From Eumeta japonica (Eukaryota > Arthropoda > Insecta > Lepidoptera > Psychidae): a stretch of 64,000 nucleotides of DNA. A model generated the notes under the pieces. The model was not told the origin of the DNA. It ran no database searches and was given only the letters and a program-made list of their open reading frames with translations. The number at the start of each line of letters is the position of its first letter. Position 1 is the stretch's first letter. This document shows positions 1-9,599 of the stretch, in pieces. Location: the NCBI GenBank assembly GCA_005406025.1, contig BGZK01000906.1, positions 186,001 through 250,000 on the forward strand, given 5' to 3'. Both the position numbers and the translations under genes were made by a program.

Positions 1-346
1 AAAAGATCATGTGCTAAAATCGTTTCAGCTCTTTATTTTGATACGTTATATTGTATTAAAATGTAACATCTAACATATTGAATATGTGATTTTTTATAGT
101 TCATTAAAATTTTCAAAGAAAAATTTCATTTACAAATTTAAGAAACCAAAATTCATCTACTTGTCGTCATATACATTTAATACTACAAGTATATCTAACC
201 TTTTTTCAACTAACCGCTTCCTAAAACCGTAAATGAAAAATTTTCATTAACTGGAAAGTTATTATTTTCATCCCGATTTACGAAAATCGAGTTTTCACCA
301 GATCTTGACCTTTTAGAGTTCTAAAATCCATTTTGCCCATTTTCTG

Positions 347-388
347 AGTAATGTCTCTCGACAAGTGTGTATGTCGAGAGACATTACT
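347..388. repeat. Perfect 17-bp inverted repeat
   Basis: Arms 347-363 and 372-388 are perfectly complementary around an 8-base loop. It lies at the junction between the tail and the GT-rich part of the Helentron-like repeat, so it is probably part of that element. Confidence 0.8.
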
Positions 389-399
389 TAAATTAATGA

Positions 400-493
400 G
401 CGTGTGCGTGAGCGCGTGCGTTTGCGTGTAAGTGGCGTGTGCGTATGTGTGTGTGTGCGTGCACGCCTGTGTAAACAAGCGTGCGTATGTGCA
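400..493. repeat. Impure GT/GC microsatellite
   Basis: A run of GT dinucleotides mixed with GC (gtgtgcgt, gcgtgtgcg). It occupies the same internal position as the CA tracts in the plus-strand copies at 29218-29245 and 47247-47352. A 76-codon minus-strand frame across it (278-508) is a translation of the repeat, not a gene. Confidence 0.75.
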
Positions 494-1649
494 GTTCGCA
501 TGCGACATTCAAAAGGAATCCACTCCACTAAGATTCCTGAAACACCGATTAATTTTTCACGTTAGATTTTGAAGAATCTCAAAAATAAGTTTCATATAAA
601 TGTAGTTTAGAAATAATTTTTAGACTACTCTACAAATTGATACCAAAATCGTATCAGCTATTTTCTCCAAACGCATCGACCGCAATAAACTACATAAAAA
701 TCAATTTATCTATTCAAGAGACATCGCTAAAGAATTTTTTTTCAGCAAATATTTTTTTACAATATCTTGTTTACTACTCTAGCGATAAATTACAAAATAC
801 ATCTATTATTTACAAAAAAAACTAGCGTTTCTATATGCATCAAAATTGATTTATTTGTTCAAGATATAATGATGGAGAAACATTTTTTAATAAGTGTTTT
901 TATCAGAAAATTTTTATACTATTTATTTTTATACTATTAATTTTTAAACTATTATACTGATAAATTCTAAAATGTAACTAACTAGCTTTTCTGCGTAAAA
1001 AAGGACGTTGATCGTTGCTAAACGCATTAGAATGTTTGATTTGTACAAGATATATTGTTGAAAAAAAATGTTTCTAAAATTGTTTTTTAGAATATTTTTA
1101 TACTATTCTACTGATAAATTGTAATATTTAACCAGTTCTTTTATTTTAAAATAACGCTAATCTTCATAGATTGAATCGATATCGGTTGGTTCGGTAGAGA
1201 AATATTGTTGGCGAAAAATTAGAAAAAGAGGGTTTTTTTTTCAAAATTACGTATAAAATTTTTGATGGTTTAATGATTAATGCTTAGTCAATTTTTTCCT
1301 TAAAAACTTCGTCGAATTTCGTAAAGCAGATCAAAATCTATTCACGCATTCTAAATATATCATAGTTAAAACATTAAAAATAGTGATTTTCAACTTCCAA
1401 CAATGACAAACGAAACATTTTCGTAAAAAAAATGTTTTTATCAAATTTTGTTATCAAAGAATATTTTTAAAATGACTTCAAAGTTCTTTTTACGTTAATG
1501 TTTGGTGTTGGGTAACTTTCTTCGCTTAAAAAACTGCATCGAACGCCGCAAAGCAGATCAAAATCGAACAACACGTTTGATAAATATCGTAGCTGCAAAA
1601 TTAAAAAATGCCTGATCTTTTGAGTTCAAACTCAATCATTTATTGTTAG

Positions 1650-1856
1650 ATATATTTTTGTAAAATACACCTAAAAAACACATCGATAAACATCATAGCA
1701 GGATGTTTTAGGGATGGCCTGCGTGATCAACTTTTAGTCGTGGATATGGCCATGGATCTCCGGCCTTGGATACGTTTCATCCGCTGTCCCTGCGGCGTTG
1801 GATCCTATTCTAATAAGCCCTTCGTCTTGCGATCGTGCATCGCCCTGACGGCTTAA
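1650..1856 (+). other. Unrecognised open frame in a GC-richer patch
   Basis: A frame with no internal stop runs 68 codons to a TAA at 1854-1856. The first ATG is at 1746, leaving 36 codons. It contains DGLRDQLLVVDMAMDLRPW and ends FVLRSCIALTA. The DNA at 1700-1860 is clearly richer in GC than its flanks. I do not recognise the protein. It sits between two mobile elements, so a fragment of a transposon ORF is the simplest reading. A small host exon is possible but unsupported by splice signals. Confidence 0.2.
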
Positions 1857-1860
1857 GGAG

Positions 1861-2230
1861 ACAGTGTATGAAGATACACCTTTTAATAATTACTTTGGGC
1901 ACGTTATATTTGTTTATGAATATTGATCGTTTTATCAATCTGATAATATATATTTAATAAGTGACACGGAAAATGGATAACGGAATCCTAAGATCGCACC
2001 CAAAGGAAAATGAGAATCGTACCGAAAGCTGAGTATGAAGATAGCTAAAGTTGTGGTGTTGCAAGAATCAGCTCTAGACAACGGGCGCGGCTTTGTTGTG
2101 TATAGTGTTACTCCCTTTAAAAAAGCAAAAAAACTTAATCCACTAAAAAGGAACTCGAAAAGAAATCAAAACAAAATCCTAATGAAAAGTGTCACTAAGT
2201 TTTATACACTGAATATAAGAAAAAATCGTT
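1861..2230. other. Gene-less stretch, nothing recognised
   Basis: AT-rich sequence between the GC-richer patch and the first copy of the TGTAAAGTCGGT element. A 67-codon frame (2035-2238) is lysine-rich through A-rich codons and runs into the mobile element, so I treat it as chance. Confidence 0.5.
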
Positions 2231-2780
2231 GTCTGTAAAGTCGGTTTACGGACGGTAGTTCGACGTGACAACGTCAAACATTACAGTAATATAATATACA
2301 GAACGACACAAGGAGAAAATTTAATTGTTTATACTATCAATTATATGAATCTTCATTATTTTTCAGTCAATTGTAACATAACCTATCATTACTGCTCTCG
2401 CCGACCGAAGCTAATTTTTAAATAATAAAAAAAATAAAAGAAATATTAATGAAAAGATTAAACACATAAGCTTGAACAATGAGATTTTTAAATGCAAGAA
2501 TTACTTACCATTATTGTCGCAATATTAAACACACATGAAAATCACAATAACATTTCATTTCACTTTATAAACATTTGACGAAAACAGTTCACGTGTATCT
2601 TTTGTGCTAGACTGATTGAGTAGAGGCGAGATAGATGCAGCACGAAACGAACTGAGCCGACCACTCGAGCCTCGCTTGCGGAACGGGACATCGAGCGTAA
2701 CGGGACAATGACGTCAACTTTTTCGTGCATGCAGCCCGTAATATCGAGTTATTAGACGTTGTCACGTCAAAAAATTATGA
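2231..2780 (+). mobile_element. Non-autonomous DNA element, TGTAAAGTCGGT family, copy 1
   Basis: The left end carries 'tgtaaagtcggtttacgga' followed by 'gacgtgacaacgtc'. The right end carries the inverse, 'gacgttgtcacgtc', at about 2756-2769. The right half has a GC-rich stretch ('cgagatagatgcagcacga', 'gggacaatgacgtca', 'tttttcgtgcatgcag') shared with copy 3. The interior has no coding capacity. Inverted ends and lack of an ORF fit a MITE-like element, but I cannot assign a superfamily. Confidence 0.65.
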
Positions 2781-4160
2781 GATCTGTGAGACGGTTTCGT
2801 TTAATGTATCTAATTTATATGAAAGACATACCATAGAGTGATACCTATATTGGAGTAATAAATAACAGAATAAGTAGAATATTTTGATTTAAAGATTGCC
2901 TGCATTTACAAATTACTCACTTTTTAATTTTATTTAACGTTAGTATTTATGAATTTTATATAGATATGTACTCGTACTTCAAAGATAAGCTTTTCATGCC
3001 ACTCAGCTAAGTTACGCGAACCAGTCTGGCTCATTTTATAGAGAAGAAACGATTTCCTTAACACATTTTTTTATATACCTATTAAGACGCTAAATTTTAG
3101 GAAACATGGTTGCAACATTAGGACGCGGTTAAAATAGTCTTCTATTTAGATACGTACGATATATCAAAACGCATGCTATTTAACGCTGAAACTTTATGAG
3201 TTCCTTTGTGAAATGGTAGTCCTGGTTACATCATCTGTTAATCATCAACAGATTATTATATTGTAATCGGTATTATTTAAATTCTTCTTTTAGCCTATTA
3301 TAATAACGGTAACTGGCCCGAAATTAAAATGAGTGCAAATTCAAAACTAAATTAAAATTCATGTGGACATACAGAAAATAAACTAAGTTAATCAAAATCT
3401 TGTAAAATAAATCGAAACTTACGTTACCTTGAACTATGTAGAAGCACTATCAGTGCTTTGCTACGAGCATCCCGTAGTTAAACAAGTTTTCGAATAAAAC
3501 TTTTCGTTTTTTGCAAATGATGACTGTTTTATAAAAATACCAAATTATATAAAAAAAAACCTAAATAATAAATTTCAACAGAAAAAGAGACAGGAAGAAG
3601 TCGCATCGAGGGACCATACGTTTTAATATGTTGCGATTTCTGCCAGTTAACTCTTACAGCGAGCTGCGTCAAAGAACTTCGTTCATAAAAAAACAACTCA
3701 AATCGTATCATTCAAGGCTTCAGAAGATAACTTCGGAAGAAAATTAACACATCGCAGAAGGTTCGCGTAAGGTTTTCAACACGTATTGTGCCAAGGCAGA
3801 GGAATATGAACCGGTCCTCCTCCACAAAAGACCCATGGCTTTCAATGACACATCGTACGAATTGCACGAGTAGAAACAAAATTCTGTTCTTTGTACTGAT
3901 CGAAGGACGTCTTCGTGCTGATTTCTTTCAATTCTGCCCTAAAAAATTTTCTCCGTTTTTTAAAGTAACGTTTCTTACCTTCTTAATTTGCACCGAGGTT
4001 TTTCACGACAAACGGACGAATAATACGTGAAATAATTCTACAAGTTATCCAATTTCCGATAAAGATCACAGGGTGCGTCATTAGACCGTACAACAATCGA
4101 ATGATTATCCTAACAAGAACAACCTTGTCGGCGACGACAGCCGTCAAGCTGAAGAAACAA
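2781..4160. other. Gene-less AT-rich stretch
   Basis: Nothing recognisable. Short frames on both strands (for example 3529-3711 minus, 3788-4030 plus) have no family signature and no splice or promoter context. Confidence 0.5.
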
Positions 4161-6110
4161 AGAAAAACATCACATTTTTCATGCATATACACGCATTAGC
4201 AAAAAATATAAATCTTATCTGGCCCTCGGCTCGTGACGCATGTTTTCATACATCACCCCCGGCCGCGAGGCGTACTAATGACATGCCCGGGCACGAGCAG
4301 CAGGATATCCGGCGTATACGCGCATTTGTTTCGTATTCCACTTTCTACATAATTTCCTCGCATATCCTTCCGAGAATTATTTTCTTGTCTTGTACATAAC
4401 ATAAATCATTCGTAGACGCGCGCGCATCCACAACGACGACACACGGACGTGAACAGCTCTCGGGGGCTGCCGTATCGGTTGCTCCAATGGTACGCGTTGT
4501 TCATATGAAATATTTTATTGATTTGGTGTAGTTTATTGCTGTGTTATGTGGAGAATAAATGTTGTTTTCATTGAATAAGTACGCCATTCTCCATCCTAAC
4601 GACTCAATGTACGGACGAACCAGTCGTGCTTTTGATTTGTACGTGCCCGGACGTTGGGGGTGTCGTCAGTCCGCTAGCCCCGCTATCGAATTCTGTTCTC
4701 TATGTCATAGGGAATAGACTATAAATTTTACGAATGAAATGACATAAACAAAACTAGATACATTTGTATAAAACTATATTGTATTTATTGAATATTTTCT
4801 GGAAAAAAAAATCTTTTTAAACATATTCGTTGTTTCAATAAATTTTTCATTCATTTAATGTTACAGAAAAGATCCTTTGTTCCTGTTTCGCTAGAAATAT
4901 TTTAGGTTTTTTTTTGCCGTTTTCAATCCCAAATATGACGATTTTAATTAATCAACACCGAATCAGATTCGCTCTCAATCCACCGACCAGCACTTCAATT
5001 GAATATTATCGTTCGAAAGGATAGAATTGAAAGCGTACGTTACCAAAGGGGCCCGTTGCCAACCAAGAATTCCGAGATCGTCCCAAAGATTTCGAGGCCG
5101 TCCGTCCCGGCGGATTAGGCGGCGGGCGCTCGCGGCTCGCTCGACAATAAACTTGGGTACATTATGTAATTTAATCTGAATGTACAATTTTTCATCTGTT
5201 TTCTAGTAATTTCCTTACGAGTCTCGTGATATATTTCTAAAGGAATTGAATACTGATGTTTGTTATTAAATTTATTTTGTTTGGCAAGAATATTGTTTAA
5301 TATATACAATACGGCTGTAATAGGTTTACAAGGATTTCTTCATTGTTGACAATGTTCAATACGGATTAAGTTCTTCGCTATAGTACTATCGAAAAAATCG
5401 GACCTTCAACAGCGATGGGGATACACGGGACGACGAAAGCCCTTATAAGATGTGGAGTAAACGAAACGAATCAAAGCATCAGCAAGTCGAAATGGCAGTA
5501 GATAAGTCACACTGTTCATAGAACCGACAACCGCTGAAGAATATGGGTTCAGAAACGGCGACCGCGACCGCGACCGGGACGTCTTAGCATCAGATAGACA
5601 AGGCAAATCGACAGCCTAATAAATATCGTATATTCCCATTGATTATGTATGTATACTATGGTTGTATGTGGTTATACACATATAACAAATGGGAATCGAC
5701 ATCGCATAAATCCAAAGCCATGGCTTAGAACTGTTCGCCGTAGAAATACAGCAAGGGGGATTATGTCCAGTAGCGGACGGCCAATAACTGCTGAAAACGA
5801 TTCGGCGTGTATTAATTTACAATTATTAAAGCCTATTTCGGCATCATTATGAACCGAATCGTTTGTATAACACAACCTCATTTATTGTATGTTTGTAACA
5901 TAAAATACATTTCGCTAGAATACAAAAAATTGAAAACAAGCAGCAGTTAAGTATCCCTCGTGCGAGAAATGTTCGATCCCCAGCGAGCCTGACGAACAAC
6001 GCGATAAAAGTATGCCTCTTTATAGGTAGGATAATATGATAGTACCCCATGGGAGGAGCCCGCGATGCCGTGGGCCGCGGCGACCATCGACCTTGGCTAA
6101 ATTGGATAAT
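4161..6110. other. Intergenic stretch with several GC-rich patches
   Basis: GC-rich patches at about 4220-4330, 4410-4500, 4620-4690, 5040-5140 and 6045-6100 interrupt AT-rich DNA. At 5559-5579 there is a short tandem of 'gaccgc'. Read on the minus strand it yields an SRSRSRS run (5406-5606), which is codon noise from the hexamer. A 70-codon minus frame (4975-5187) covers the 5040-5140 patch but matches nothing I know. The patches may be regulatory or exonic; the sequence does not decide. Confidence 0.4.
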
Positions 6111-7600
6111 TTAAAATATCAAGTGAGTAACAGAAAAATGCTACTACACTTGAAAGTGAACCCGTGATCGGATTTTCTGTAATAAAATCTTGTTCATCGA
6201 TATCAATGCAATTTTTTAATATTTTAATGCAATCTTTTGAGTGAAGAAGAAAATGTGGTTATATCTGAGTACCCAGTAAATATGCCGGTAGTCCTAATAC
6301 TGCAAGGTTAACATCGATTCCGTCTGTTTTTAGAATAGGAATTGAATGTTTAAAATAAAACTGAATGACGCACGAAAGCATACAGATGAAATGATCAGAA
6401 GCAAACACCGGGAGCAGATCGGTCCGTATGGGAAATTCCTACGATATCGTAGGCGAGAGTCACCAACCACCCGTATATATTTGAATGTAATTTTTAACAA
6501 TATGTTTTTGCTTGTTTAGTCGTATACATCAAAGCTTTGGGTGAAAATTTAAATTCTTTTACGTTTAACTGCTGAAATCGTGGACTATGTTAAGCAAGAG
6601 TTCATGTGCACCAAAAGCGAAAACAATTTCAGTGAATTAAGATAATTATAATTCTATCGTATTCATTTTAAGTACGTTTTAGTGAACGATACGGAAAAAA
6701 ACAATAGCAAATAGCTGATCCGAGCAGACAATAAATTAAATTACATTTTTATATAAAAGTTACGTTGGATGTTAATCGGTGAGTCTAAAGTAAAAAAAAT
6801 ATCCCTGAACATTTAACTCTTATCCACGTGAATAGAATTAATATTTAAATCAGGAAGTTTAACGTTTGGCGTCGCTTGGTCTCAATAAATTTATTATTAA
6901 TTGACTAACGACAATATAATTATATATAAACATTTGTCTCATGGGTCATTTCAAATGAAAATAGTTATTCGCAATTTTAACTCACATCGCGATTGTAATA
7001 TTAATTGTTAATTACATTAACTATAAAAACGAATATCATCATTAACCTGGCAGAAGAATAATCAGAAGAAAATTACCCGTTCCCCGATCGCATTAGGTTA
7101 ACTCAAGAACTATAAGCCTAATGCATTCTTTTAAAAAGAATAGATCACTTTTTTTAATACAGGAGAAATTCTATAATTTTTTGTCCTGCATGTGGCTTTC
7201 AGCATCCAAATAACGTCATAATATTTTTCTCGTGGGAGTAACAAACTAATGATTAGAATTGGACCATGGCCGAAGAAACATTCCAATACGATACATACAG
7301 TCACAACTTGAACACTAGCGATAGTCAACAGCATCACGTACTAAAAAGATGTCGACACGATACCGCTTTCATCTAGAAAGCCTCGCAGACTAGAGTATTT
7401 CAGATACTTTATTACATATTTGGTCATACTAAAATCTACAAATACGGCTGTATAATAGTAAATCCTTCTTACATAAAATTTTTCCAACCCAACTGAAACG
7501 TAATTCGAATATCAGATGTGAACGACAATTCCCTTTTAGACCGGAAAGCACACATCCGAAAAATTATCGACAATAATTCGAAATAAATTAACTGCACTGC
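6111..7600. other. Gene-less AT-rich stretch
   Basis: No repeat family, promoter or convincing coding frame seen. The 68-codon minus frame at 7131-7337 is hydrophobic, but it has no neighbours or signals supporting it. Confidence 0.5.
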
Positions 7601-8231
7601 GCCACTTCACGTACACCGTTAACACGTATTCCCCCCTTCGTGTTTAAACAGGTACCAAAATTAATGTCCCCAAGTCCATCTGGGGGGTCTCAAAACTCGA
7701 TCCTAAATAAATACTGATCCTCATTCGCTATTAACATGACTATGAGACTAATTTATACCCGTCTCACCGGCCGCGCCAGCTCCGCTAAGGGCTGCCACCG
7801 TTTTATATATACGGAGCAACCCTTTCACCGATGCTTCGGGGTGGAATAACAAAGCGTGCGACATAGTTTCGGTGTGAATTCGATGTAATTATGTAAATTT
7901 CATTAACACTTTGCGGTCGTTTGATAACGAAAGTCTTTCATCGTGGTCAGCATCGGTGTATATACGCACTGTCAGATGTAGAAAGTGTTTTTGACGGATA
8001 CACCTTAATAACCACGTTAGACGAGCGGGTTAGGTTAGGCTGTTTGTTTGGTATGTTTTCGATGATATCGATAAAACTCTGGAATTTATGACATGTCGTA
8101 ACAAAGCACGGTCGGTGTTTCGTGTGCTCTAATCTGATTATATTAATCGATTCATTTACGAGAACTGTAGGAATGTTGAGAAGTTTAGTTCCGATTTTTT
8201 CACTGGAATTTCCGTATCGCTATCGTCGCCA
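7601..8231. other. GC-richer patch with TATA-like sequence, then unique DNA
   Basis: A GC-rich patch at 7765-7860 contains 'ttttatatatacgg' (about 7800-7813), which could be a plus-strand TATA box. No open frame of note follows it. The rest, including the 'gttaggttaggc' at 8030, is unassigned. Confidence 0.3.
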
Positions 8232-8297
8232 AATAAATCACGGTCATGCGTGATTTATTGAAAATGGACGTCGACCATGAGGTCGACGTCCGTTTTC
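8232..8297. repeat. Two back-to-back hairpins at the end of the candidate gene
   Basis: First hairpin: arms 8232-8242 and 8249-8259, 11 bp perfect, 6-base loop. Second hairpin: arms 8260-8276 and 8281-8297, 16 of 17 bp paired, 4-base loop. The two abut with no spacer. The second lies within the coding frame and encodes the TDVDLMVDVHF end; the first holds the stop codon and poly(A) signals. Confidence 0.85.
8254..8259 (-). terminator. Poly(A) signal AATAAA overlapping the stop codon
   Basis: Minus-strand AATAAA spans the last base pairs of the open frame (CAATAAATC). It is the left arm of a hairpin (8232-8259), whose other arm reads AATAAA on the plus strand at 8232-8237. The sequence could therefore act as a two-way poly(A) site. 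The untranslated 3' end would be very short. Confidence 0.35.
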
Positions 8298-8879
8298 TTC
8301 ATAGATTTCTTTGATATCTTTTGTTTCAAAGCCTTAGACATGCTCGGAGCAGATGTTTCTTCAACAGATTCGAATATAGATGGAAGGCTTCTATAATAAA
8401 GAAAGACAAAGAACACTTTAATAATTACGCATTACAAAAGAAAAATACCGAGTAATTCTAAAGTTCTACATCTTTTACCTAAAAAGAAAAATCATTACTT
8501 TTCTAGGCTATCGAAATTACAAAAATTGCAATTAATTTAATACATAATAATTATACTAGCTCGACGTTGTATGATCAGTTGAAACTTAGCTATATAGAAA
8601 GCACGAATTATATGAGAGGAACCTAACAATCAGGTTTTTTATATAAACAGCAGAATTCAAATAATTTGAAACTCAATATGATAATTATATTTTAAATAAA
8701 TTAAAAAACTAAAAAAACACCAATAATTGGAAATATAAAGTCTAAAACCATTAATTAAAAATTATAAGTCTAAATCAATTAAGCTGTGTAAAAAGAAATA
8801 TTGAAATTGTATAATTGTTTTCAGTAATCAAATAGTAAAAGAATGATAATGAATACTCAATTACTTACTTATCTGCCAT
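8255..8879 (-). CDS. Candidate two-exon gene for a 48-residue basic protein
   Basis: I do not recognise the product. On the minus strand, an ATG at 8879-8877 (followed by G) starts a short exon encoding MAD plus two bases. It ends in AA|GTAAGT at 8869/8868, a near-ideal donor. After 478 bp comes a long pyrimidine tract ('tgttctttgtctttcttt') and the acceptor TTATAG at 8391. Joining 8879-8869 to 8390-8255 restores one open frame of 48 codons ending in TAA (8257-8255). It starts MADKSLPSIF, has an acidic or hydroxylic stretch to residue 20, a lysine-rich segment KALKQKISKKSMKK at 24-36, and ends TDVDLMVDVHFQ. There is no signal peptide or membrane segment; the basic run could be a nuclear-localisation or nucleic-acid-binding patch (inference). 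A TATA box lies about 120 bp upstream and AATAAA overlaps the stop codon. Signals and frame agree, but no expression or homology evidence is available here. Confidence 0.5.
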
Positions 8880-8999
8880 GATTGTTTCACTCTCGTCTTG
8901 AAAGAACACTTTTAGAAATTTACTTCTATGTACTATGAATAATGGGATCTTACGGAGGTCGCTTACTAAAGATTGTGGTTTCCAGGGCCCGTGATTTGA

Positions 9000-9007
9000 C
9001 TTATATA
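9000..9007 (-). promoter_or_regulatory. TATA box of the 48-residue candidate gene
   Basis: Minus-strand TATATAAG lies about 120 bp upstream of the ATG at 8879. By the usual spacing of about 30 bp, transcription would start near 8976, leaving a 5' untranslated region of roughly 95 bases. Confidence 0.4.
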
Positions 9008-9330
9008 CCATACGCTTTCCTTTGACGCAAAGCTAACTAACTGTCTCACGGTTTAGAATTCGACCTAATCCTATAAAAATCAGTAAAACTTGAGAGAAAC
9101 AGATTTGAACATTCTAACGTAATTATCATTTTGACAAGTTGAGACTCGTCCAAATTCATAACTATTATAGATCTGGTGACCACGATTCACATGAAACACA
9201 GTACTTAACTGTTAACGTGTGTCGGTACAGTGAAACAAATAAATTACAAATATATTTATTTTAATTTAAACTATTTAATCATTACACGTTAAAAATTATT
9301 AAACTTTATGTATACCTAATTATTTACAAT
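9008..9330. other. Gene-less AT-rich stretch upstream of the candidate promoter
   Basis: No feature recognised. It would contain any distal promoter elements of the minus-strand candidate gene. Confidence 0.4.
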
Positions 9331-9336
9331 ATTTTT

Positions 9337-9396
9337 AGTTTTTGTAAATTTGTAAAATATTAGTATTAAATAATATTTTACAAATTTACAAAAACT
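9337..9396. repeat. Perfect 26-bp inverted repeat
   Basis: Arms 9337-9362 and 9371-9396 pair perfectly around the 8-base loop 'gtattaaa'. It is AT-rich with weaker pairing beyond the arms. It may be a miniature fold-back element or a cruciform-forming sequence. Confidence 0.85.
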
Positions 9397-9481
9397 TAAA
9401 AGTATTAGTACCTCTTTAGTATATTGAATTAGTTATTTAGGAAATATTTGAACGTCATATTTTTTTTTATCATAGTAACAG

Positions 9482-9597
9482 TACTACGAAATTAATATGG
9501 CAATGAGAGGAAGTCAGAAGATGTTGACTCCATGTGTATCCTATGTATTTGACGTCTCTTGTCTCTGTCTCCTGTGTGCCATATTAATTCGGTAGCA
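9482..9597. repeat. Fold-back element with 21-bp imperfect inverted ends
   Basis: Left end 9482-9502 and right end 9577-9597 match at 18 of 21 positions in inverted orientation, both containing 'aattaatatggca'. About 74 bp separates them. Size and layout fit a tiny MITE or solo fold-back repeat. Confidence 0.6.
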
Positions 9598-9599
9598 CC

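Larger units (their letters stand above)
1..1660 (-). mobile_element. Helentron-like interspersed repeat, reverse orientation
   Basis: Read on the minus strand, this block has degenerate units of about 140-230 bp (near 685, 835, 1010, 1150, 1310 and 1540). Most units carry a phrase like 'caaattaatcgattttga'. A GT/CA-rich microsatellite follows, then a tail with 'gaaaactcgattttc'. The same order occurs on the plus strand at 28940-29400 and 45060-47500. Tandem units of about 150 bp plus a microsatellite core are the architecture described for Helentron-derived non-autonomous elements. The class is inferred from this layout, since no transposase and no exact termini are visible. Other open frames here are chance frames. 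Confidence 0.55.

Noticed and set aside
5406..5606. SRSRSRS motif suggesting an SR-type protein
   Set aside because: The run is due to a short gaccgc tandem, and the rest of the frame has no RNA-binding domain.
7904..8400. piggyBac-like element, suggested by TTAA before 'cactttgcgg' and an acidic DSDTEIP frame
   Set aside because: No matching inverted end was found, and the frame beyond the stop at 8255 is short and interrupted. The splice-joined 48-codon gene explains the DNA better.
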